Positions 25,743 to 37,121 of a stretch of DNA of 64,000 nucleotides are shown one piece after another. A model generated the notes under the pieces. It did no database searches. It saw nothing but the letters and a program-made list of their open reading frames with translations, and was not told the origin of the DNA. This DNA comes from Vreelandella zhanjiangensis DSM 21076 (GTDB lineage Bacteria; Pseudomonadota; Gammaproteobacteria; Pseudomonadales; Halomonadaceae). Within the stretch, counting starts at the first letter, position 1. Each line of letters starts with the position of its first letter. A program made the translations under genes and the position numbers. Where the stretch lies: the NCBI RefSeq assembly GCF_000377665.1, contig NZ_KB898650.1, positions 186,001 through 250,000 on the forward strand. Direction: 5' to 3'.

Positions 25743-25751
25743 AACCCTGCC

Positions 25752-26282
25752 TTACTTCTTCTTGGCTTCTTTGCGACGCACCTGCTCGTCGGCGTACCGA
25801 ACACCCTTGCCTTTATACGGCTCAGGCGGACGGAAAGCGCGGATTTCCGCGGCGCACTGACCGAGCTTCTGCTTGTCCGCGCTTTTCAGCACGATAACGG
25901 TGTTTTTCGGCGTTTCCGCGACAACACCTTCAGGCAGAATGTAATCGACCGGGTGCGAGAAGCCCAGTGAAAGATTGAGCGTCTGGCCCTTAGCTTGGGC
26001 ACGATAACCGACGCCAACAATTTCGAGAGTCTTTGTGAAACCCTCGGATACGCCCTGTACCAGGTTCTGAACCAAGGCGCGGGTAGTACCGGCCATTGCC
26101 CAGCTCTTGGCTGATTCGCTCGGGACGAAGGTCAGCTGGCCGTCTTCTTGACCAATCACCACGTCCTGGTGAATGGGCATAGACAGCGTGCCCTGGCCGC
26201 CTTTAGCAGTCAGCTGGCCAGCATCGATTTTAACGTCGACGCCAGCAGGCACTTTAACCGGATATTTCGCTATGCGGGACAT
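25752..26282 (-). CDS. rplF: 50S ribosomal protein uL6
   Basis: This 176-residue protein lies near the factor-binding site and sarcin-ricin loop. Two similar alpha/beta domains are visible, with the signature [14 protein letters not shown] close to the C-terminus. It is followed by rplR after 9 bp. Confidence 0.97.
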   Translation of the reverse strand: MSRIAKYPVKVPAGVDVKIDAGQLTAKGGQGTLSMPIHQDVVIGQEDGQLTFVPSESAKSWAMAGTTRALVQNLVQGVSEGFTKTLEIVGVGYRAQAKGQTLNLSLGFSHPVDYILPEGVVAETPKNTVIVLKSADKQKLGQCAAEIRAFRPPEPYKGKGVRYADEQVRRKEAKKK

Positions 26283-26291
26283 TCCAGCCTC

Positions 26292-26684
26292 CTAGAATAC
26301 GGTGCAGATGACTTCGCCACCGACGCCAGCTTGGCGTGCGGCACGGTCGGTCATGACACCATTGGAAGTGGTGACAATCGCGATACCCAGACCATCGGCA
26401 ACCTTAGGCAGGTTGTCCTTGCCTTTGTATTGACGCAAAGACGGCTTGGAAACCCGCTGAATGTGCTCAATAACCGCCTTGCCCTCAAAGTACTTGAGAG
26501 TCACGGTAAGCTCAGGTTTAACGCCTTCAGCCACCGTAAAGTCGGTAATGTAGCCTTCTTCCTTTAGCACGCGGGCCACTTCCACTTTCAACTTGGAAGA
26601 CGGCATGGTAGCCGTCTCCTTGGTGGCCATCTGCGCATTGCGGATACGGGTAAACATATCCGCCAGAGTGTCTTGCATGCTCAT
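26292..26684 (-). CDS. rpsH: 30S ribosomal protein uS8
   Basis: This 130-residue primary rRNA-binding protein opens [18 protein letters not shown] and closes with the conserved [19 protein letters not shown]8 is the feedback repressor of the spc operon in E. coli, acting at rplE; whether that holds here cannot be judged from sequence alone. Confidence 0.97.
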   Translation of the reverse strand: MSMQDTLADMFTRIRNAQMATKETATMPSSKLKVEVARVLKEEGYITDFTVAEGVKPELTVTLKYFEGKAVIEHIQRVSKPSLRQYKGKDNLPKVADGLGIAIVTTSNGVMTDRAARQAGVGGEVICTVF

Positions 26685-26716
26685 TTAATGTGCGCTCCTG
26701 ATGAATCTACGTGGCG

Positions 26717-27022
26717 TTACCAACTGGACTTTTTCAGACCAGGAACGTCGCCACGCATGGCGGCTTCACGCAGCTTGTTACGGCCAAGGCCGAACTTGTT
26801 GTAAAAACCGTGCGGACGACCCGTGATACGGCAGCGGTTACGCTGACGTACCGGGCTTGAGTCGCGCGGCAGTTGCTGCAGCTTCAGCGTCGCCTCGAAG
26901 CGCTCTTCCTCAGACGTATTCACGTTTGAGATGATTGCCTTGAGCTCAGTACGCTTGGCCGCATACTTCTCGACCAGCTGCGTACGCTTGAGCTCACGCT
27001 CTATCATACTTTTCTTAGCCAT
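26717..27022 (-). CDS. rpsN: 30S ribosomal protein uS14, zinc-free form
   Basis: This 101-residue protein of the 30S head is the long C-minus form: the zinc ribbon Cys pairs are missing and the core reads [15 protein letters not shown]. It therefore does not need zinc, in contrast to the zinc-type bL36 nearby. It sits between rplE and rpsH as usual. Confidence 0.97.
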   Translation of the reverse strand: MAKKSMIERELKRTQLVEKYAAKRTELKAIISNVNTSEEERFEATLKLQQLPRDSSPVRQRNRCRITGRPHGFYNKFGLGRNKLREAAMRGDVPGLKKSSW

Positions 27023-27032
27023 GATCCAACCC

Positions 27033-27572
27033 TTATTTCTTGAACGGGAAGTTCAGTGCTGCAAGCAGCGCACGACCTTCCTCGTCGGTGTTGGCAGTAG
27101 TAGTGATAGTGACGTCCAACCCACGGATACGATCGATTTTATCATACTCGATCTCCGGGAAGATGATCTGCTCACGCACACCCATGGAGTAATTGCCGCG
27201 ACCATCAAAAGACTTCGGGTTTAGACCACGGAAGTCACGCACACGAGGAATCGCGATGTTTACCAGACGGTCCAGGAAGTCCCACATACGCTCAGCGCGC
27301 AGTGTTACTTTGACACCGATAGGCCAACCTTCACGCACCTTGAAGCCCGCGATGGACTTACGTGCTTTGGTCACCAGCGGCTTTTGACCGGAGAGTTTCT
27401 CCAGGTCGCCGACGGCATTATCGATCAGCTTTTTATCACTAACCGCTTCGCCGATACCCATGTTCAGAGTCACTTTAGTGACCCGGGGTACCTGCATAAC
27501 GTTGGCGTAGCTGAACTGCTCTTTGAGTTGAGCTACCACCTCGTTTTGATAACGTTCTTTCAAGTTCGCCAT
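27033..27572 (-). CDS. rplE: 50S ribosomal protein uL5
   Basis: This 179-residue protein binds 5S rRNA and makes the central bridge to uS13. Conserved blocks include [29 protein letters not shown] and [18 protein letters not shown]. Length equals E. coli. Confidence 0.97.
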   Translation of the reverse strand: MANLKERYQNEVVAQLKEQFSYANVMQVPRVTKVTLNMGIGEAVSDKKLIDNAVGDLEKLSGQKPLVTKARKSIAGFKVREGWPIGVKVTLRAERMWDFLDRLVNIAIPRVRDFRGLNPKSFDGRGNYSMGVREQIIFPEIEYDKIDRIRGLDVTITTTANTDEEGRALLAALNFPFKK

Positions 27573-27590
27573 TTTGCTACCCGACTCGCG

Positions 27591-27905
27591 TTAGGCGTCG
27601 ATCTGCGTCTGCGTCGACTTGTAGATACGTACCTTGGTACCGTCTTCCTTAACTTGGAAGCCGACGCGATCCGCCTTACCGGTCTCCGAATTGAAGATGG
27701 CTACGTTGGACGCGTGAATCGGAGCCTCACGCTCGACGATACCGCCCTGATTTCCCGCCATGGGATTCGGCTTGGTGTGACGTTTAATCATGTTCACACC
27801 GGACACCACGAAGCGGCTTTCTAATACCCGCTTAACAGTGCCACGCTTGCCTTTATCCTTCCCGGCGATGACGATGACTTCATCGTCACGTTTGATCTTT
27901 TGCAT
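27591..27905 (-). CDS. rplX: 50S ribosomal protein uL24
   Basis: This 104-residue assembly-initiator protein has the KOW motif ([20 protein letters not shown]) at the N-terminus. It is one of the first proteins to bind 23S rRNA. It lies between rplN and rplE. Confidence 0.97.
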   Translation of the reverse strand: MQKIKRDDEVIVIAGKDKGKRGTVKRVLESRFVVSGVNMIKRHTKPNPMAGNQGGIVEREAPIHASNVAIFNSETGKADRVGFQVKEDGTKVRIYKSTQTQIDA

Positions 27906-27919
27906 ATCCGCCTCGCTCC

Positions 27920-28291
27920 TTACAGCACTTCAGGCGCTAGGGAAATGATCTTCATGAACTTCTCATTACGAAGCTCACGAGTAACCGGCCCGAAGATGCG
28001 CGTGCCGATCGGCTGTTCGTTGGTGTTATTCAACAAAACCGCCGCATTTCCATCGAAACGGATCAGCGAACCGTCACTACGACGGACGCCACTACGGGTG
28101 CGAACTACTACCGCTTTTAGCACTTGGCCTTTTTTGACCTTGCCACGCGGAATAGCTTCCTTCACCGTTACCTTAATGACGTCACCAACACGGGCGTAGC
28201 GACGGTGTGAACCGCCTAGCACCTTGATGCATTGCACCCGGCGCGCTCCGCTGTTGTCGGCGACATCCAGCATTGTCTGAGTCTGAATCAT
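27920..28291 (-). CDS. rplN: 50S ribosomal protein uL14
   Basis: This 123-residue protein makes intersubunit bridge B8 and is the target of the silencing factor RsfS. It starts [19 protein letters not shown] and includes the signature [19 protein letters not shown]. It is the first gene of the spc part of the cluster. Confidence 0.97.
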   Translation of the reverse strand: MIQTQTMLDVADNSGARRVQCIKVLGGSHRRYARVGDVIKVTVKEAIPRGKVKKGQVLKAVVVRTRSGVRRSDGSLIRFDGNAAVLLNNTNEQPIGTRIFGPVTRELRNEKFMKIISLAPEVL

Positions 28292-28342
28292 CGGTTTTCT
28301 CCAAACCTAATCTGACTGCACTGGTTGGACAAGCTAAGGGAA

Positions 28343-28603
28343 TTAACCCTTGGCTTGCTCGACCACCTCGACCAGCGTCCAAGCTTTCTTCTTGGAAAGC
28401 GGACGGCACTCCTGAATGGAAACCGTATCGCCTGCCTTAGCCTGGTTCGCCTCATCATGGGCGTGCAGCTTGGTGGAGCGCTTAACGTATTTTCCGTAGA
28501 TCGGGTGACGCTCACGACGCTCGATCATAACGACGATGGATTTATCCATCTTGTCGCTCACCACCTTGCCGGTGAGCGTACGGGTTTTTTTCTCTTCGGC
28601 CAT
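28343..28603 (-). CDS. rpsQ: 30S ribosomal protein uS17
   Basis: This 86-residue OB-fold protein binds 16S rRNA early in assembly. The start [20 protein letters not shown] at 28603 is preferred: AGGTGA precedes it and it avoids overlap with rpmC, whereas an upstream GTG would add three residues. It is the last gene of the S10 series. Confidence 0.95.
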   Translation of the reverse strand: MAEEKKTRTLTGKVVSDKMDKSIVVMIERRERHPIYGKYVKRSTKLHAHDEANQAKAGDTVSIQECRPLSKKKAWTLVEVVEQAKG

Positions 28604-28604
28604 C

Positions 28605-28796
28605 TCAATCACCTGCCTTCTCGTTGAGCATAGTCTTAACGCGGGCGATATCCCGACGGACCTGCTTGAGCAGATGAGTCTGGCTCAGTTGGCCAGTGGC
28701 CTTCTGCATGCGCAGGTTAAACTGCTCGCGGAGTAGCTCGAGGAGCTGCTCTTTGAGCTCTCCTGCGGACTTTTCACGAATTTCCTGTGCTTTCAT
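28605..28796 (-). CDS. rpmC: 50S ribosomal protein uL29
   Basis: This 63-residue two-helix protein at the exit tunnel helps dock trigger factor and SRP. It is very like E. coli L29 (REQFNLRMQ and [11 protein letters not shown]). Its ATG overlaps the rplP stop (TGATG), so translation is coupled; a GTG one codon upstream is less likely. Confidence 0.96.
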   Translation of the reverse strand: MKAQEIREKSAGELKEQLLELLREQFNLRMQKATGQLSQTHLLKQVRRDIARVKTMLNEKAGD

Positions 28797-29209
28797 CACA
28801 TCACCGTCCGTTTCGCAAAGGTGGTGGACAAGGGCATCTTCTGTGCGGCCAGCTCAAATGCTTCACGGGCCAGCTCTTCGGATACACCTTCAATTTCGTA
28901 CAGGACCCGACCCGGTTGGATCTGGGCTACCCAGTACTCAACAGAACCTTTACCTTTACCCATACGAACTTCGAGCGGCTTCTTGGAAATCGGCTTGTCA
29001 GGGAAAACGCGGATCCAGATTTTACCGCCACGCTTAACGTGACGTGTGATCGCACGACGGCCGGCTTCGATCTGACGCGCAGTGATGCGGCCGCGACCGG
29101 TAGCTTTCAGACCGTATTCCCCGAAGCTGATCTTGCTTCCGCGATGCGCCAGGCCACGGTTGCGGCCTTTCATCATCTTGCGGAATTTCATACGCTTGGG
29201 CTGTAACAT
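28796..29209 (-). CDS. rplP: 50S ribosomal protein uL16
   Basis: This 137-residue protein near the peptidyl-transferase centre positions A-site tRNA. It starts [19 protein letters not shown] and contains [12 protein letters not shown], the Arg in this loop being the residue hydroxylated by RoxA in E. coli. Its stop overlaps rpmC. Confidence 0.97.
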   Translation of the reverse strand: MLQPKRMKFRKMMKGRNRGLAHRGSKISFGEYGLKATGRGRITARQIEAGRRAITRHVKRGGKIWIRVFPDKPISKKPLEVRMGKGKGSVEYWVAQIQPGRVLYEIEGVSEELAREAFELAAQKMPLSTTFAKRTVM

Positions 29210-29224
29210 CGACTCGCTCTCCCC

Positions 29225-29929
29225 TTACCTGGAACCTTTCTTCTTGGGCGCGTTGCCGGCAGGCTGTTGTTGCTTAGCCTTGGCACGTACTTCCTCGATA
29301 CCACCGAGGATTTCGCCCTTGAAGATCCACACTTTAACGCCGATGACGCCATAGGTGGTGTGAGCTTCGTAAGTGGCGTAGTCAATATCCGCACGCAGAG
29401 TGTGCAACGGAACACGACCTTCGCGGTACCATTCGGTACGTGCGATTTCGGCACCACCAAGACGACCTGACAGCTGAATCTTGATACCGCCAGCGCCAAG
29501 ACGCATTGCGTTCTGTACCGCGCGCTTCATGGCACGACGGAACATTACGCGACGCTCAAGCTGACCCGCTACGTTAGCAGCGACTAGCTTGGCATCCAGC
29601 TCCGGCTTGCGAACTTCTTCAATGTTCACATGAACCGGGACACCCATCATCTCGGTGAGATCGCGACGCAGACGGTCGACATCTTCACCCTTTTTACCAA
29701 TCACGATACCCGGACGGGCAGTGTGAATGGTGATGCGAGCATTGTTAGCCGGACGCTCGATGTGAATGCGGCTTACGGAGGCGTTTTTAAGACGCTCTTC
29801 CAGGAAGCTGCGCACTTCGAGATCGTTATTGAGCTTATCGGCATAGGCGCCGCGCTCGGCATACCAGACAGAAGCATGGTCTTTGACGATGCCCAGTCGA
29901 ATGCCTGTTGGATTGACTTTCTGACCCAT
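29225..29929 (-). CDS. rpsC: 30S ribosomal protein uS3
   Basis: This 234-residue protein at the mRNA entry channel has an N-terminal KH type-2 domain ([20 protein letters not shown]) and a C-terminal domain with [18 protein letters not shown]. With uS4 and uS5 it forms the mRNA helicase site. The C-terminal tail is rich in Lys and Gln ([15 protein letters not shown]). Confidence 0.97.
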   Translation of the reverse strand: MGQKVNPTGIRLGIVKDHASVWYAERGAYADKLNNDLEVRSFLEERLKNASVSRIHIERPANNARITIHTARPGIVIGKKGEDVDRLRRDLTEMMGVPVHVNIEEVRKPELDAKLVAANVAGQLERRVMFRRAMKRAVQNAMRLGAGGIKIQLSGRLGGAEIARTEWYREGRVPLHTLRADIDYATYEAHTTYGVIGVKVWIFKGEILGGIEEVRAKAKQQQPAGNAPKKKGSR

Positions 29930-29940
29930 CTGGTCGACTC

Positions 29941-30273
29941 CTACTTCTCGGCTACCTTGACGGTGATGTGGCAGGTGCGCTTCAAGATACGATCCGCACG
30001 GCCTTTGGCGCGCGGCTTGATACGCTTGAGCGTCATGCCCTCATCGACGCAGATGGTCGAGACACGCAGCTCGTCGATGTCCATGCCGTTGTTTTCTTCC
30101 GCATTCGCGATGGCGGACTGAAGCACTTTCTTAACCAGCTTGGCAGCCTTCTTCGGTGAGAAGGTCAGCAGGTCAATAGCTTCGGCGACCGGTTTACCGC
30201 GCACCTGGTCAGCCACCAAACGGGCCTTCTGGGCGGATAAACGAGCGCCACGCAGCTTAGCTGTGACTTCCAT
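29941..30273 (-). CDS. rplV: 50S ribosomal protein uL22
   Basis: This 110-residue protein spans the body of the large subunit; its long beta-hairpin (around [17 protein letters not shown]) lines the exit tunnel, the site linked to macrolide resistance. The loop is of normal length, with no deletion such as the known resistance changes. Confidence 0.97.
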   Translation of the reverse strand: MEVTAKLRGARLSAQKARLVADQVRGKPVAEAIDLLTFSPKKAAKLVKKVLQSAIANAEENNGMDIDELRVSTICVDEGMTLKRIKPRAKGRADRILKRTCHITVKVAEK

Positions 30274-30291
30274 CTCTCAATCCTCTCTGGC

Positions 30292-30567
30292 TTACCGTTT
30301 GGCTTTCTTGTCCGCAGCATGCCCGCGATATGTGCGAGTAGCAGCGAATTCGCCAAGTTTATGACCCACCATTTCCTCGGAGACATGCACCGGGACATGC
30401 TGGCGTCCGTTATGGACCGCAATAGTCAGACCTACCATGTTGGGTAGGATCATCGAACGACGCGACCAAGTCTTGATTGGTTTGCGATCGTTCTTCTCCA
30501 CTGCAGCCTCTACCTTCTTCAAAAGATGAAGGTCAATGAAGGGACCTTTCTTTAGTGAACGTGGCAC
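30292..30567 (-). CDS. rpsS: 30S ribosomal protein uS19
   Basis: This 91-residue protein of the 30S head, partner of uS13, has [20 protein letters not shown] at the start and [16 protein letters not shown] near the end. It is the normal bacterial length. Confidence 0.97.
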   Translation of the reverse strand: MPRSLKKGPFIDLHLLKKVEAAVEKNDRKPIKTWSRRSMILPNMVGLTIAVHNGRQHVPVHVSEEMVGHKLGEFAATRTYRGHAADKKAKR

Positions 30568-30600
30568 AGCCGTTACCTCTTAAGTTCTTGGCAATTTCGA

Positions 30601-31431
30601 TTAACGCGTCTTGTTACGACGACGGATAATCAGCTTGTCGGTGCGCTTGTTCTTACGCGTCTTGTGACCCTTAGTCGGTACGCCCCACGGGGATACCGGG
30701 TGACGACCACCGCTGGTGCGGCCTTCACCACCACCGTGCGGGTGATCCACCGGGTTCATCGCGACACCACGAACAGTCGGGCGCACGCCTCTCCAGCGCT
30801 TCGCACCGGCCTTGCCAAGTTGACGCAGGCTGTGCTCGGAGTTGCTCACTTCACCCAAGGTTGCGCGGCACTCAGCCAGGATCTTACGCATTTCGCCAGA
30901 GCGAAGACGTAAAGTGGCGTAGTTACCTTCACGAGCAACCAGCTGGGCGCTAGTACCGGCACTGCGAGCAATCTGCGCGCCTTTACCCGGCTTCAGTTCG
31001 ATACCGTGAACGGTAGAACCGAGCGGGATGTTGCGCAGCGGCAAAGCATTGCCTTTCTTGATGGGCGCGTTTACACCAGATTCCAGCACGTCACCCGCGC
31101 TGACACCTTTCGGTGCAATGATGTAACGACGCTCGCCATCTGCATATTTCAGTAAAGCAATATGCGCACTACGGTTGGGATCGTGTTCCAGACGCTCAAC
31201 GGTGGCTGGAATGCCATCCTTGGTGCGCTTGAAGTCGATCAAACGGTAGTGTTGACGATGACCACCGCCCACGTGGCGGGTGGTGATGCGACCGTAGTTA
31301 TTACGTCCACCGGACTTGGACTGTTTTTCCAAAAGCGGTGCATAAGCACGGCCTTTGTACAGTTCCTCACCAACGATCTTAACGACGTGGCGACGACCGG
31401 CGGATGTGGGTTTGGTCTTGACGATTGCCAT
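30601..31431 (-). CDS. rplB: 50S ribosomal protein uL2
   Basis: This 276-residue, highly conserved protein is required for subunit joining and peptidyl transfer. The catalytic-region signature [19 protein letters not shown], with the key His, is intact, and [18 protein letters not shown] appears in the N-terminal part. Confidence 0.98.
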   Translation of the reverse strand: MAIVKTKPTSAGRRHVVKIVGEELYKGRAYAPLLEKQSKSGGRNNYGRITTRHVGGGHRQHYRLIDFKRTKDGIPATVERLEHDPNRSAHIALLKYADGERRYIIAPKGVSAGDVLESGVNAPIKKGNALPLRNIPLGSTVHGIELKPGKGAQIARSAGTSAQLVAREGNYATLRLRSGEMRKILAECRATLGEVSNSEHSLRQLGKAGAKRWRGVRPTVRGVAMNPVDHPHGGGEGRTSGGRHPVSPWGVPTKGHKTRKNKRTDKLIIRRRNKTR

Positions 31432-31448
31432 TATCCGTACTCCTGCCC

Positions 31449-31745
31449 TTATTCGGCGCCAGAGAAGTCTTCGAGCGTTTCGCCCGCAGCCAGGGTCACA
31501 TACGCTTTGCGGTAACCCTTACGCAGACCAACGCCGTGTGCAGTACGTTTGGTTTTACCCTTCACGTTCAGCACTTGAACGCTGCCGACCTTCTTGCCGA
31601 ACAGTGCTTCAACGGCTTTCTTGATCTCGGGCTTGGTAGCATCAGACGCCACCTTGAAAACGTACTGGTTGCGCTCTGCAGCCATCGCGGCCTTTTCGGT
31701 CACGTGCGGTCCAAGCAGAACCTTGAATACGCGTTCCTGGTTCAT
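31449..31745 (-). CDS. rplW: 50S ribosomal protein uL23
   Basis: This 98-residue protein at the tunnel exit is the docking site for trigger factor and SRP. It contains [11 protein letters not shown] and a basic loop [20 protein letters not shown]. It overlaps the end of rplD by 4 nt. Confidence 0.97.
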   Translation of the reverse strand: MNQERVFKVLLGPHVTEKAAMAAERNQYVFKVASDATKPEIKKAVEALFGKKVGSVQVLNVKGKTKRTAHGVGLRKGYRKAYVTLAAGETLEDFSGAE

Positions 31746-32347
31746 GCCAGCTTCTCCTCGAATTTACGCAGGGCGGAGACGGTAACCAGGACCTTATCAA
31801 AGGCAACCAGGCTAACCGGGTCAGCTGCCGCGACATCCACCACGTCAACGTGGGGAAGGTTGCGTGCGGCTAGATAGAGCGTTTCATCAAGTTCTTCAGT
31901 GATGATCAACACTTTTTCAAGGTTGAGCTCTTTCAGCTTGGCAGCTACCTGCTTGGTCTTGGGCGCTTCGACGCTGAACTCTTCAATAGCGACTAAACGC
32001 TCTTGACGTACCAGCTCAGACAAGATGGAGCGCATCGCCGCGCGGTACATTTTGCGGTTAACCTTCTGGGTGTAGTCTTGCGGACGTGCCGCGAAGGTTA
32101 CGCCGCCACTGCGCCACAGCGGAGAACGGATGGTGCCGGCACGTGCACGACCGGTACCTTTCTGACGCCACGGTTTTTTACCACCACCGCGAACATCGGA
32201 ACGGCTCTTTTGAGCGCGAGTACCTTGACGGCCACCAGCCAAATAGGCGGTAACAACCTGGTGAACTAGCGCTTCGTTGAATTCTTTGCCAAAAGTGGCG
32301 TCGGCTACTTCAACGGTACCCGTGCCTGCAGCAAGATTCAGATTCAT
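31742..32347 (-). CDS. rplD: 50S ribosomal protein uL4
   Basis: This 201-residue protein has a long loop reaching the exit tunnel ([20 protein letters not shown]). In E. coli L4 represses the S10 operon through the rpsJ leader. That leader is too short here, but an unusual structured element lies between rpsJ and rplC (33063-33149), an alternative site where L4 or another protein might act. Confidence 0.97.
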   Translation of the reverse strand: MNLNLAAGTGTVEVADATFGKEFNEALVHQVVTAYLAGGRQGTRAQKSRSDVRGGGKKPWRQKGTGRARAGTIRSPLWRSGGVTFAARPQDYTQKVNRKMYRAAMRSILSELVRQERLVAIEEFSVEAPKTKQVAAKLKELNLEKVLIITEELDETLYLAARNLPHVDVVDVAAADPVSLVAFDKVLVTVSALRKFEEKLA

Positions 32348-32362
32348 TGGTAATTATCCCCT

Positions 32363-33001
32363 TCAGCCAGCTTTCACGGCGCTGCGAACGATAACGTCGC
32401 TGCCGGGTGCTCCCGGTACGGCGCCCTTGATCAGCAGCAGGTTACGCTCGGCGTCAACACGGACGATCTCAAGGCTCTGTACGGTGCAGCGGGTGTTACC
32501 CATCTGACCGGCCATTTTTTTGCCTTTAAATACGCGACCTGGTGTTTGACACATGCCGATAGAACCCGGTGCGCGATGCGACAGGGAGTTACCGTGGCTG
32601 TTGTCTTGGGTACGGAAGTTCCAGCGCTTAACAGCACCCTGGAAGCCTTTACCCTTAGAGGTGCCGGTCACGTCGATCATTTGACCAGCTTCAAAGAGGG
32701 ATACGGTGATTTCGCCACCCACTTCAGGAGCTTCCTCACCTTCTGCAAGGCGGAATTCCATCAGCGAACGACCAGCCTCAACGCCCGCCTTGGCAAATTG
32801 ACCTGCCTGGGCTTTGGTGAGGTGTTTGGCTTTACGAGAACCTGTAGTGACCTGAACCGCTGCGTAACCGTCAGACTCGACAGTCTTAACGCGTGTAACA
32901 CGGTTAGGATCAACTTCAATAACGGTTACGGGCACGGATGCGCCATCTTCGGTAAAGACACGGGTCATCCCGGCCTTTTTACCGACTAAACCGATAGTCA
33001 T
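32363..33001 (-). CDS. rplC: 50S ribosomal protein uL3
   Basis: This 212-residue protein binds 23S rRNA near the peptidyl-transferase centre. It starts [20 protein letters not shown]. The loop with [14 protein letters not shown] and [18 protein letters not shown] contains the Gln methylated by PrmB in E. coli. The gene follows an unusually long 151-bp gap after rpsJ. Confidence 0.97.
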   Translation of the reverse strand: MTIGLVGKKAGMTRVFTEDGASVPVTVIEVDPNRVTRVKTVESDGYAAVQVTTGSRKAKHLTKAQAGQFAKAGVEAGRSLMEFRLAEGEEAPEVGGEITVSLFEAGQMIDVTGTSKGKGFQGAVKRWNFRTQDNSHGNSLSHRAPGSIGMCQTPGRVFKGKKMAGQMGNTRCTVQSLEIVRVDAERNLLLIKGAVPGAPGSDVIVRSAVKAG

Positions 33002-33062
33002 ACTCAGTCTCCTATAGTGTACGGGGCTATCACCCGCTATGGCTGCCCTTTCCAGAGCATTC

Positions 33063-33149
33063 CACTAGCACATTGTATGGCGCCTCACGGCGCGGCGGCT
33101 GCTGTTCATGCGATAAAAGTGATGAACGCTGGGCCGCAAGTGTCTAGTG
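33063..33149 (-). promoter_or_regulatory. structured RNA element between rpsJ and rplC
   Basis: On the minus strand CACTAG (33149-33144) pairs with CTAGTG (33068-33063) as a closing stem. Inside are a hairpin GCGCC-GTGA-GGCGC with a GNRA tetraloop (33093-33080) and an arm made of GCGGC/GCCGC and GTTCAT/ATGAAC (33137-33095). Together they suggest a three-way junction. E. coli has only some 30 bp here. Pairings are seen by eye; any role in ribosomal protein control is inference. Confidence 0.55.
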
Positions 33150-33152
33150 TAA

Positions 33153-33464
33153 TTAGTTGAGCTTGATTTGCACGTCTACGCCAGCAGCGAGATCGAGCTT
33201 CATCAGCGCGTCAACAGTTTTCTCAGTTGGCTCAACGATGTCGAGCACACGCTTGTGCGTGCGAATCTCATACTGGTCACGCGCGTCTTTGTTGACGTGC
33301 GGTGAAATCAGAATGGTATAGCGCTCGCGGTTGGTCGGCAGCGGAATCGGTCCACGAACCTGAGCACCAGTACGCTTAGCGGTTTCAACAATCTCCGCTG
33401 TGGACTGATCGATCAGGCGATGGTCGAAAGCTTTCAACCGAATGCGAATCTTTTGGTTCTGCAT
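33153..33464 (-). CDS. rpsJ: 30S ribosomal protein uS10 (NusE)
   Basis: This 103-residue protein of the 30S head doubles as the antitermination factor NusE and binds NusB and NusG. It has [17 protein letters not shown] and [15 protein letters not shown], full length. It opens the S10 operon, behind its own consensus promoter. Confidence 0.97.
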   Translation of the reverse strand: MQNQKIRIRLKAFDHRLIDQSTAEIVETAKRTGAQVRGPIPLPTNRERYTILISPHVNKDARDQYEIRTHKRVLDIVEPTEKTVDALMKLDLAAGVDVQIKLN

Positions 33465-33528
33465 TTGCCCTAAACTCCAATGGATGTCGACGGCGCGAGC
33501 CGTCTACCCACGCATTCAAAGGATGCGC

Positions 33529-33557
33529 ATTATAGGCACGCCAAAAGCCCATGTCAA
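33529..33557 (-). promoter_or_regulatory. consensus sigma-70 promoter of S10 operon
   Basis: On the minus strand TTGACA (33557-33552), a 17-nt spacer and TATAAT (33534-33529) match the consensus perfectly, followed by a GC-rich discriminator (GCGC) typical of stringently controlled ribosomal promoters. The start would lie only about 60 nt before rpsJ; a small GACGGC-GCCGTC hairpin (33489-33504) is in that leader. Confidence 0.9.
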
Positions 33558-33578
33558 ACATTTGCTATTGGTGCGCAG

Positions 33579-33604
33579 AAAAGGGGGCTCGCGAGAGCCC
33601 CCTT
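33579..33604 (-). terminator. terminator after tuf
   Basis: The stem GGGGGCTC-GCGA-GAGCCCCC (33583-33602) is followed by TTTTCT on the minus strand, 20 bp after the tuf stop. It separates tuf from the S10 promoter. Confidence 0.9.
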
Positions 33605-33623
33605 CATCGATCAAGTAAAATGA

Positions 33624-34817
33624 TTACTGAACGATTTTTGCCACAACGCCAGCACCAACGGTACGACCACCTTCGCGAATTGCGAAGCGCAGACCATCGT
33701 CCATAGCGATCGGAGCAATCAGAGTAACAACCATCTGAACGTTGTCACCCGGCATTACCATTTCAACACCTTCCGGCAGTTCACAAGTACCAGTTACGTC
33801 AGTGGTACGGAAGTAGAACTGCGGACGGTAGCCCTTGAAGAAAGGCGTATGACGACCACCTTCTTCTTTGGACAGTACGTAAACTTCTGCTTCGAAGGTA
33901 GTGTGCGGCTTGATGGTGCCCGGCTTGGCCAGAACCTGACCACGCTCAACGTCATCACGCTTAGTACCACGTAGCAGGGCGCCAACGTTCTCACCAGCAC
34001 GACCTTCGTCGAGCAGTTTACGGAACATTTCAACACCGGTAACGATGGTTTTAGAAGTATCGCGAATACCTACGATTTCTACTTCTTCACCAGCTTTAAC
34101 GATACCGCGCTCTACACGACCGGTAACAACAGTACCACGGCCAGAGATAGAGAATACGTCTTCGATCGGCATCAGGAACGGCTGGTCGATAGCACGCTCC
34201 GGCTCAGGGATGTACTCATCCAGAGCTTTGATCAGATTAGCAACGGCGGTAGTACCCATGCCGTTCTCATCTTCACCGTTCAGAGCCATCAGCGCAGAAC
34301 CAGTGATGATCGGCGTGTCGTCACCCGGGAAGTCGTACTGGTCGAGGAGTTCGCGAACTTCCATCTCTACCAGTTCGAGAAGCTCTTCGTCATCAACCAT
34401 GTCCGCTTTGTTCAGGAACACAACGATGAACGGAACGCCTACCTGGCGAGACAGCAGGATGTGCTCGCGAGTCTGCGGCATCGGGCCGTCAGCGGCAGAA
34501 CATACCAGGATCGCGCCGTCCATCTGCGCAGCACCGGTGATCATGTTCTTGACGTAGTCAGCGTGTCCTGGGCAGTCAACGTGTGCGTAGTGACGCTCTT
34601 CAGACTGGTACTCAACGTGCGAAGTCGCGATGGTGATACCACGCTCACGCTCTTCAGGAGCGTTATCGATAGTATCAAATTCACGCCAGTCGCCGCCGAA
34701 AACTTCAGCAGACACGCGGGTCAGGGCCGCAGTCAGGGTCGTTTTACCGTGGTCGACGTGACCGATGGTGCCGACGTTGACGTGCGGTTTGGAACGTTCG
34801 AATTTTTCCTTAGCCAC
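33624..34817 (-). CDS. tuf: elongation factor Tu
   Basis: This 397-residue GTPase delivers aminoacyl-tRNA to the ribosome. G motifs are GHVDHGKT (P-loop), DCPGH and NKAD; the effector region has RERGITI. Domains 2 and 3 follow, ending in GVVAKIVQ. It is 29 bp after fusA and has its own terminator. It is the only tuf in this window; the usual second copy beside the tRNA cluster is absent. Confidence 0.98.
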   Translation of the reverse strand: MAKEKFERSKPHVNVGTIGHVDHGKTTLTAALTRVSAEVFGGDWREFDTIDNAPEERERGITIATSHVEYQSEERHYAHVDCPGHADYVKNMITGAAQMDGAILVCSAADGPMPQTREHILLSRQVGVPFIVVFLNKADMVDDEELLELVEMEVRELLDQYDFPGDDTPIITGSALMALNGEDENGMGTTAVANLIKALDEYIPEPERAIDQPFLMPIEDVFSISGRGTVVTGRVERGIVKAGEEVEIVGIRDTSKTIVTGVEMFRKLLDEGRAGENVGALLRGTKRDDVERGQVLAKPGTIKPHTTFEAEVYVLSKEEGGRHTPFFKGYRPQFYFRTTDVTGTCELPEGVEMVMPGDNVQMVVTLIAPIAMDDGLRFAIREGGRTVGAGVVAKIVQ

Positions 34818-34846
34818 TGCTATAACCTCTTTACGTTAGCTAACGG

Positions 34847-36970
34847 TTAACCGTTTTGATTGATGACGGCTTCAACGACGCTGGAGGGCGCCTCGTCGTA
34901 CTTCGAGAACTCCATAGAGTAGCTCGCACGGCCCTGGGTTTGTGAGCGCAGGTCGGTTGCATAACCGAACATCTCACCCAGCGGCACCGTTGCACGAATG
35001 ACTTTACCAGCAGAAGAGTCATCCATGCCCTGCACCAGACCGCGACGACGGCTCAGGTCGCCCATGACGTCACCCATAAATTCTTCGGGAGTCACGATTT
35101 CGACCTTCATCACCGGCTCCAGCAGCACGGCCTTGGCCTTCCTGGCACCTTCCTTCACTGCCATAGAAGAAGCAATCTTGAACGCAGTCTCGTTAGAGTC
35201 TACGTCATGGAAAGAGCCATCGAACAGCGACACTTTAACGTCGATCATCGGGTAACCCGCGATGACACCGTTTTTAAGCTGCTCGTAAGCACCTTTCTCA
35301 ACCGCGGGGACGTATTCCTTGGGAACCGTACCACCTACGATCTCAGAGTTGAATTTGAAGAAAATCTCAGCTTCGCCTTCACCCTTCTCTTCAGCAGTCA
35401 GCGGCTCGATACGTAGCCAAACGTGACCGTACTGACCACGACCACCAGACTGACGTACAAACTTACCTTCCTGCTCAACGCTGCCACGAATAGTTTCGCG
35501 GTACGCTACCTGCGGCTTACCGATATTAGCCTCAACCTTGAACTCGCGACGCATACGGTCAACGATGATGTCCAGGTGAAGCTCGCCCATACCAGAAATA
35601 ATGGTCTGGCCGGTTTCTTCGTCGGTTTTAACCTGGAATGAAGGATCTTCCTGAGCCAGCTTGCCCAGTGCAATACCCATTTTTTCCTGGTCAGCCTTAG
35701 ACTTCGGCTCAACGGCTACAGAGATAACCGGATCCGGGAACTCCATGCGCTCGAGAACAATCTTGTTATCGATATCGCACAGAGTGTCACCTGTGGTGAC
35801 GTCTTTCAGGCCGATACATGCTGCAATATCGCCTGCCAGGATCTCTTTAATCTCTTCACGCGAGTTGGCGTGCATCTGAACGATACGACCAACGCGCTCT
35901 TTCTTCTGCTTAACGGAGTTATATACACCGTCACCAGACTTCAGAACACCCGAGTAGACGCGGATAAAGGTCAGCGTACCAACGAAGGGGTCGGTCGCGA
36001 TCTTGAATGCCAACGCCGCAAACGGTGCGCTATCATCGGCTACACGAGTAGCGATGGTGCCGTCTTTATCGTCCAGCTCACCTTCGATCGCCTTAACTTC
36101 AGTCGGCGAAGGCATGTATTCGATAATGCCGTCCAGTACTGCCTGAACGCCTTTGTTCTTAAAGGCAGAACCACAGGTAACCAGAACGATATCGTTAGCC
36201 AGAGTACGTGCACGAAGGCCAGCCTTGATCTCTTCGATCGAAAGCTCACCACCCTCCAGGTACTTCTCCATCAGCTCATCAGAGCCTTCGGCAGCGGCTT
36301 CAACCATTTGCTCGCGATATTTCTCGGCAGTTTCTTGCAGCTCAGCCGGAATATCCACAAGCTCAAAATTCATACCCAGGCTCGCCTCATCCCACAGGAT
36401 AGCCTTCATCTGAATCAGGTCGACAACACCTTTAAAGTCTTCTTCCGTACCCCAGTTAATCTGGATCGGCACGGCATTCGCACCCAGACGCTCTTTCAAC
36501 TGGTCAACAACCATGAAGAAATCAGCGCCGGTACGGTCCATCTTGTTGACGAAGACCATACGCGGTACTTCGTACTTGTTGGCCTGACGCCATACGGTTT
36601 CGGTCTGCGGCTGAACGCCGGAAGAACCGCACAGTACAACGACCGCGCCATCAAGAACACGCAGTGAACGCTCAACTTCGATAGTGAAGTCAACGTGCCC
36701 AGGTGTATCGATGATGTTGATGCGGTGCTCGTCGAACTGCTTGGCCATACCCTGCCAGAAAGTAGTTACAGCAGCTGAGGTGATAGTAATACCACGCTCC
36801 TGCTCCTGCTCCATCCAGTCAGTCGTCGCCGCACCGTCGTGCACTTCGCCCACTTTGTGGGAAAGGCCGGTGTAGAACAGTACACGCTCGGTCGTCGTGG
36901 TTTTACCCGCGTCGACGTGCGCTACGATACCAATATTGCGATAACGCTTAAGTGGTGTCTTGCGTGCCAC
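34847..36970 (-). CDS. fusA: elongation factor G
   Basis: This 707-residue translocase GTPase has [21 protein letters not shown] and NKMDR near the N-terminus, and domains II-V follow. It moves tRNA and mRNA after peptide transfer. It lies downstream of rpsG after an unusual 247-bp spacer that carries tandem repeats. The fusidic-acid contact regions look ordinary. Confidence 0.98.
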   Translation of the reverse strand: MARKTPLKRYRNIGIVAHVDAGKTTTTERVLFYTGLSHKVGEVHDGAATTDWMEQEQERGITITSAAVTTFWQGMAKQFDEHRINIIDTPGHVDFTIEVERSLRVLDGAVVVLCGSSGVQPQTETVWRQANKYEVPRMVFVNKMDRTGADFFMVVDQLKERLGANAVPIQINWGTEEDFKGVVDLIQMKAILWDEASLGMNFELVDIPAELQETAEKYREQMVEAAAEGSDELMEKYLEGGELSIEEIKAGLRARTLANDIVLVTCGSAFKNKGVQAVLDGIIEYMPSPTEVKAIEGELDDKDGTIATRVADDSAPFAALAFKIATDPFVGTLTFIRVYSGVLKSGDGVYNSVKQKKERVGRIVQMHANSREEIKEILAGDIAACIGLKDVTTGDTLCDIDNKIVLERMEFPDPVISVAVEPKSKADQEKMGIALGKLAQEDPSFQVKTDEETGQTIISGMGELHLDIIVDRMRREFKVEANIGKPQVAYRETIRGSVEQEGKFVRQSGGRGQYGHVWLRIEPLTAEEKGEGEAEIFFKFNSEIVGGTVPKEYVPAVEKGAYEQLKNGVIAGYPMIDVKVSLFDGSFHDVDSNETAFKIASSMAVKEGARKAKAVLLEPVMKVEIVTPEEFMGDVMGDLSRRRGLVQGMDDSSAGKVIRATVPLGEMFGYATDLRSQTQGRASYSMEFSKYDEAPSSVVEAVINQNG

Positions 36971-37121
36971 GGTGAAACTCCCGTTAGTTGGCGATGCTCG
37001 TTAATTTAGCAGCGGCAAAAGTGAGCCTTACGCTACCGCCGCTATCACAGAATGATAACGGCGGGGTGTTGCAACAAAGCGACTCGACTTACCACTTTCA
37101 ATGACGCCCTGCTGAAACAAC

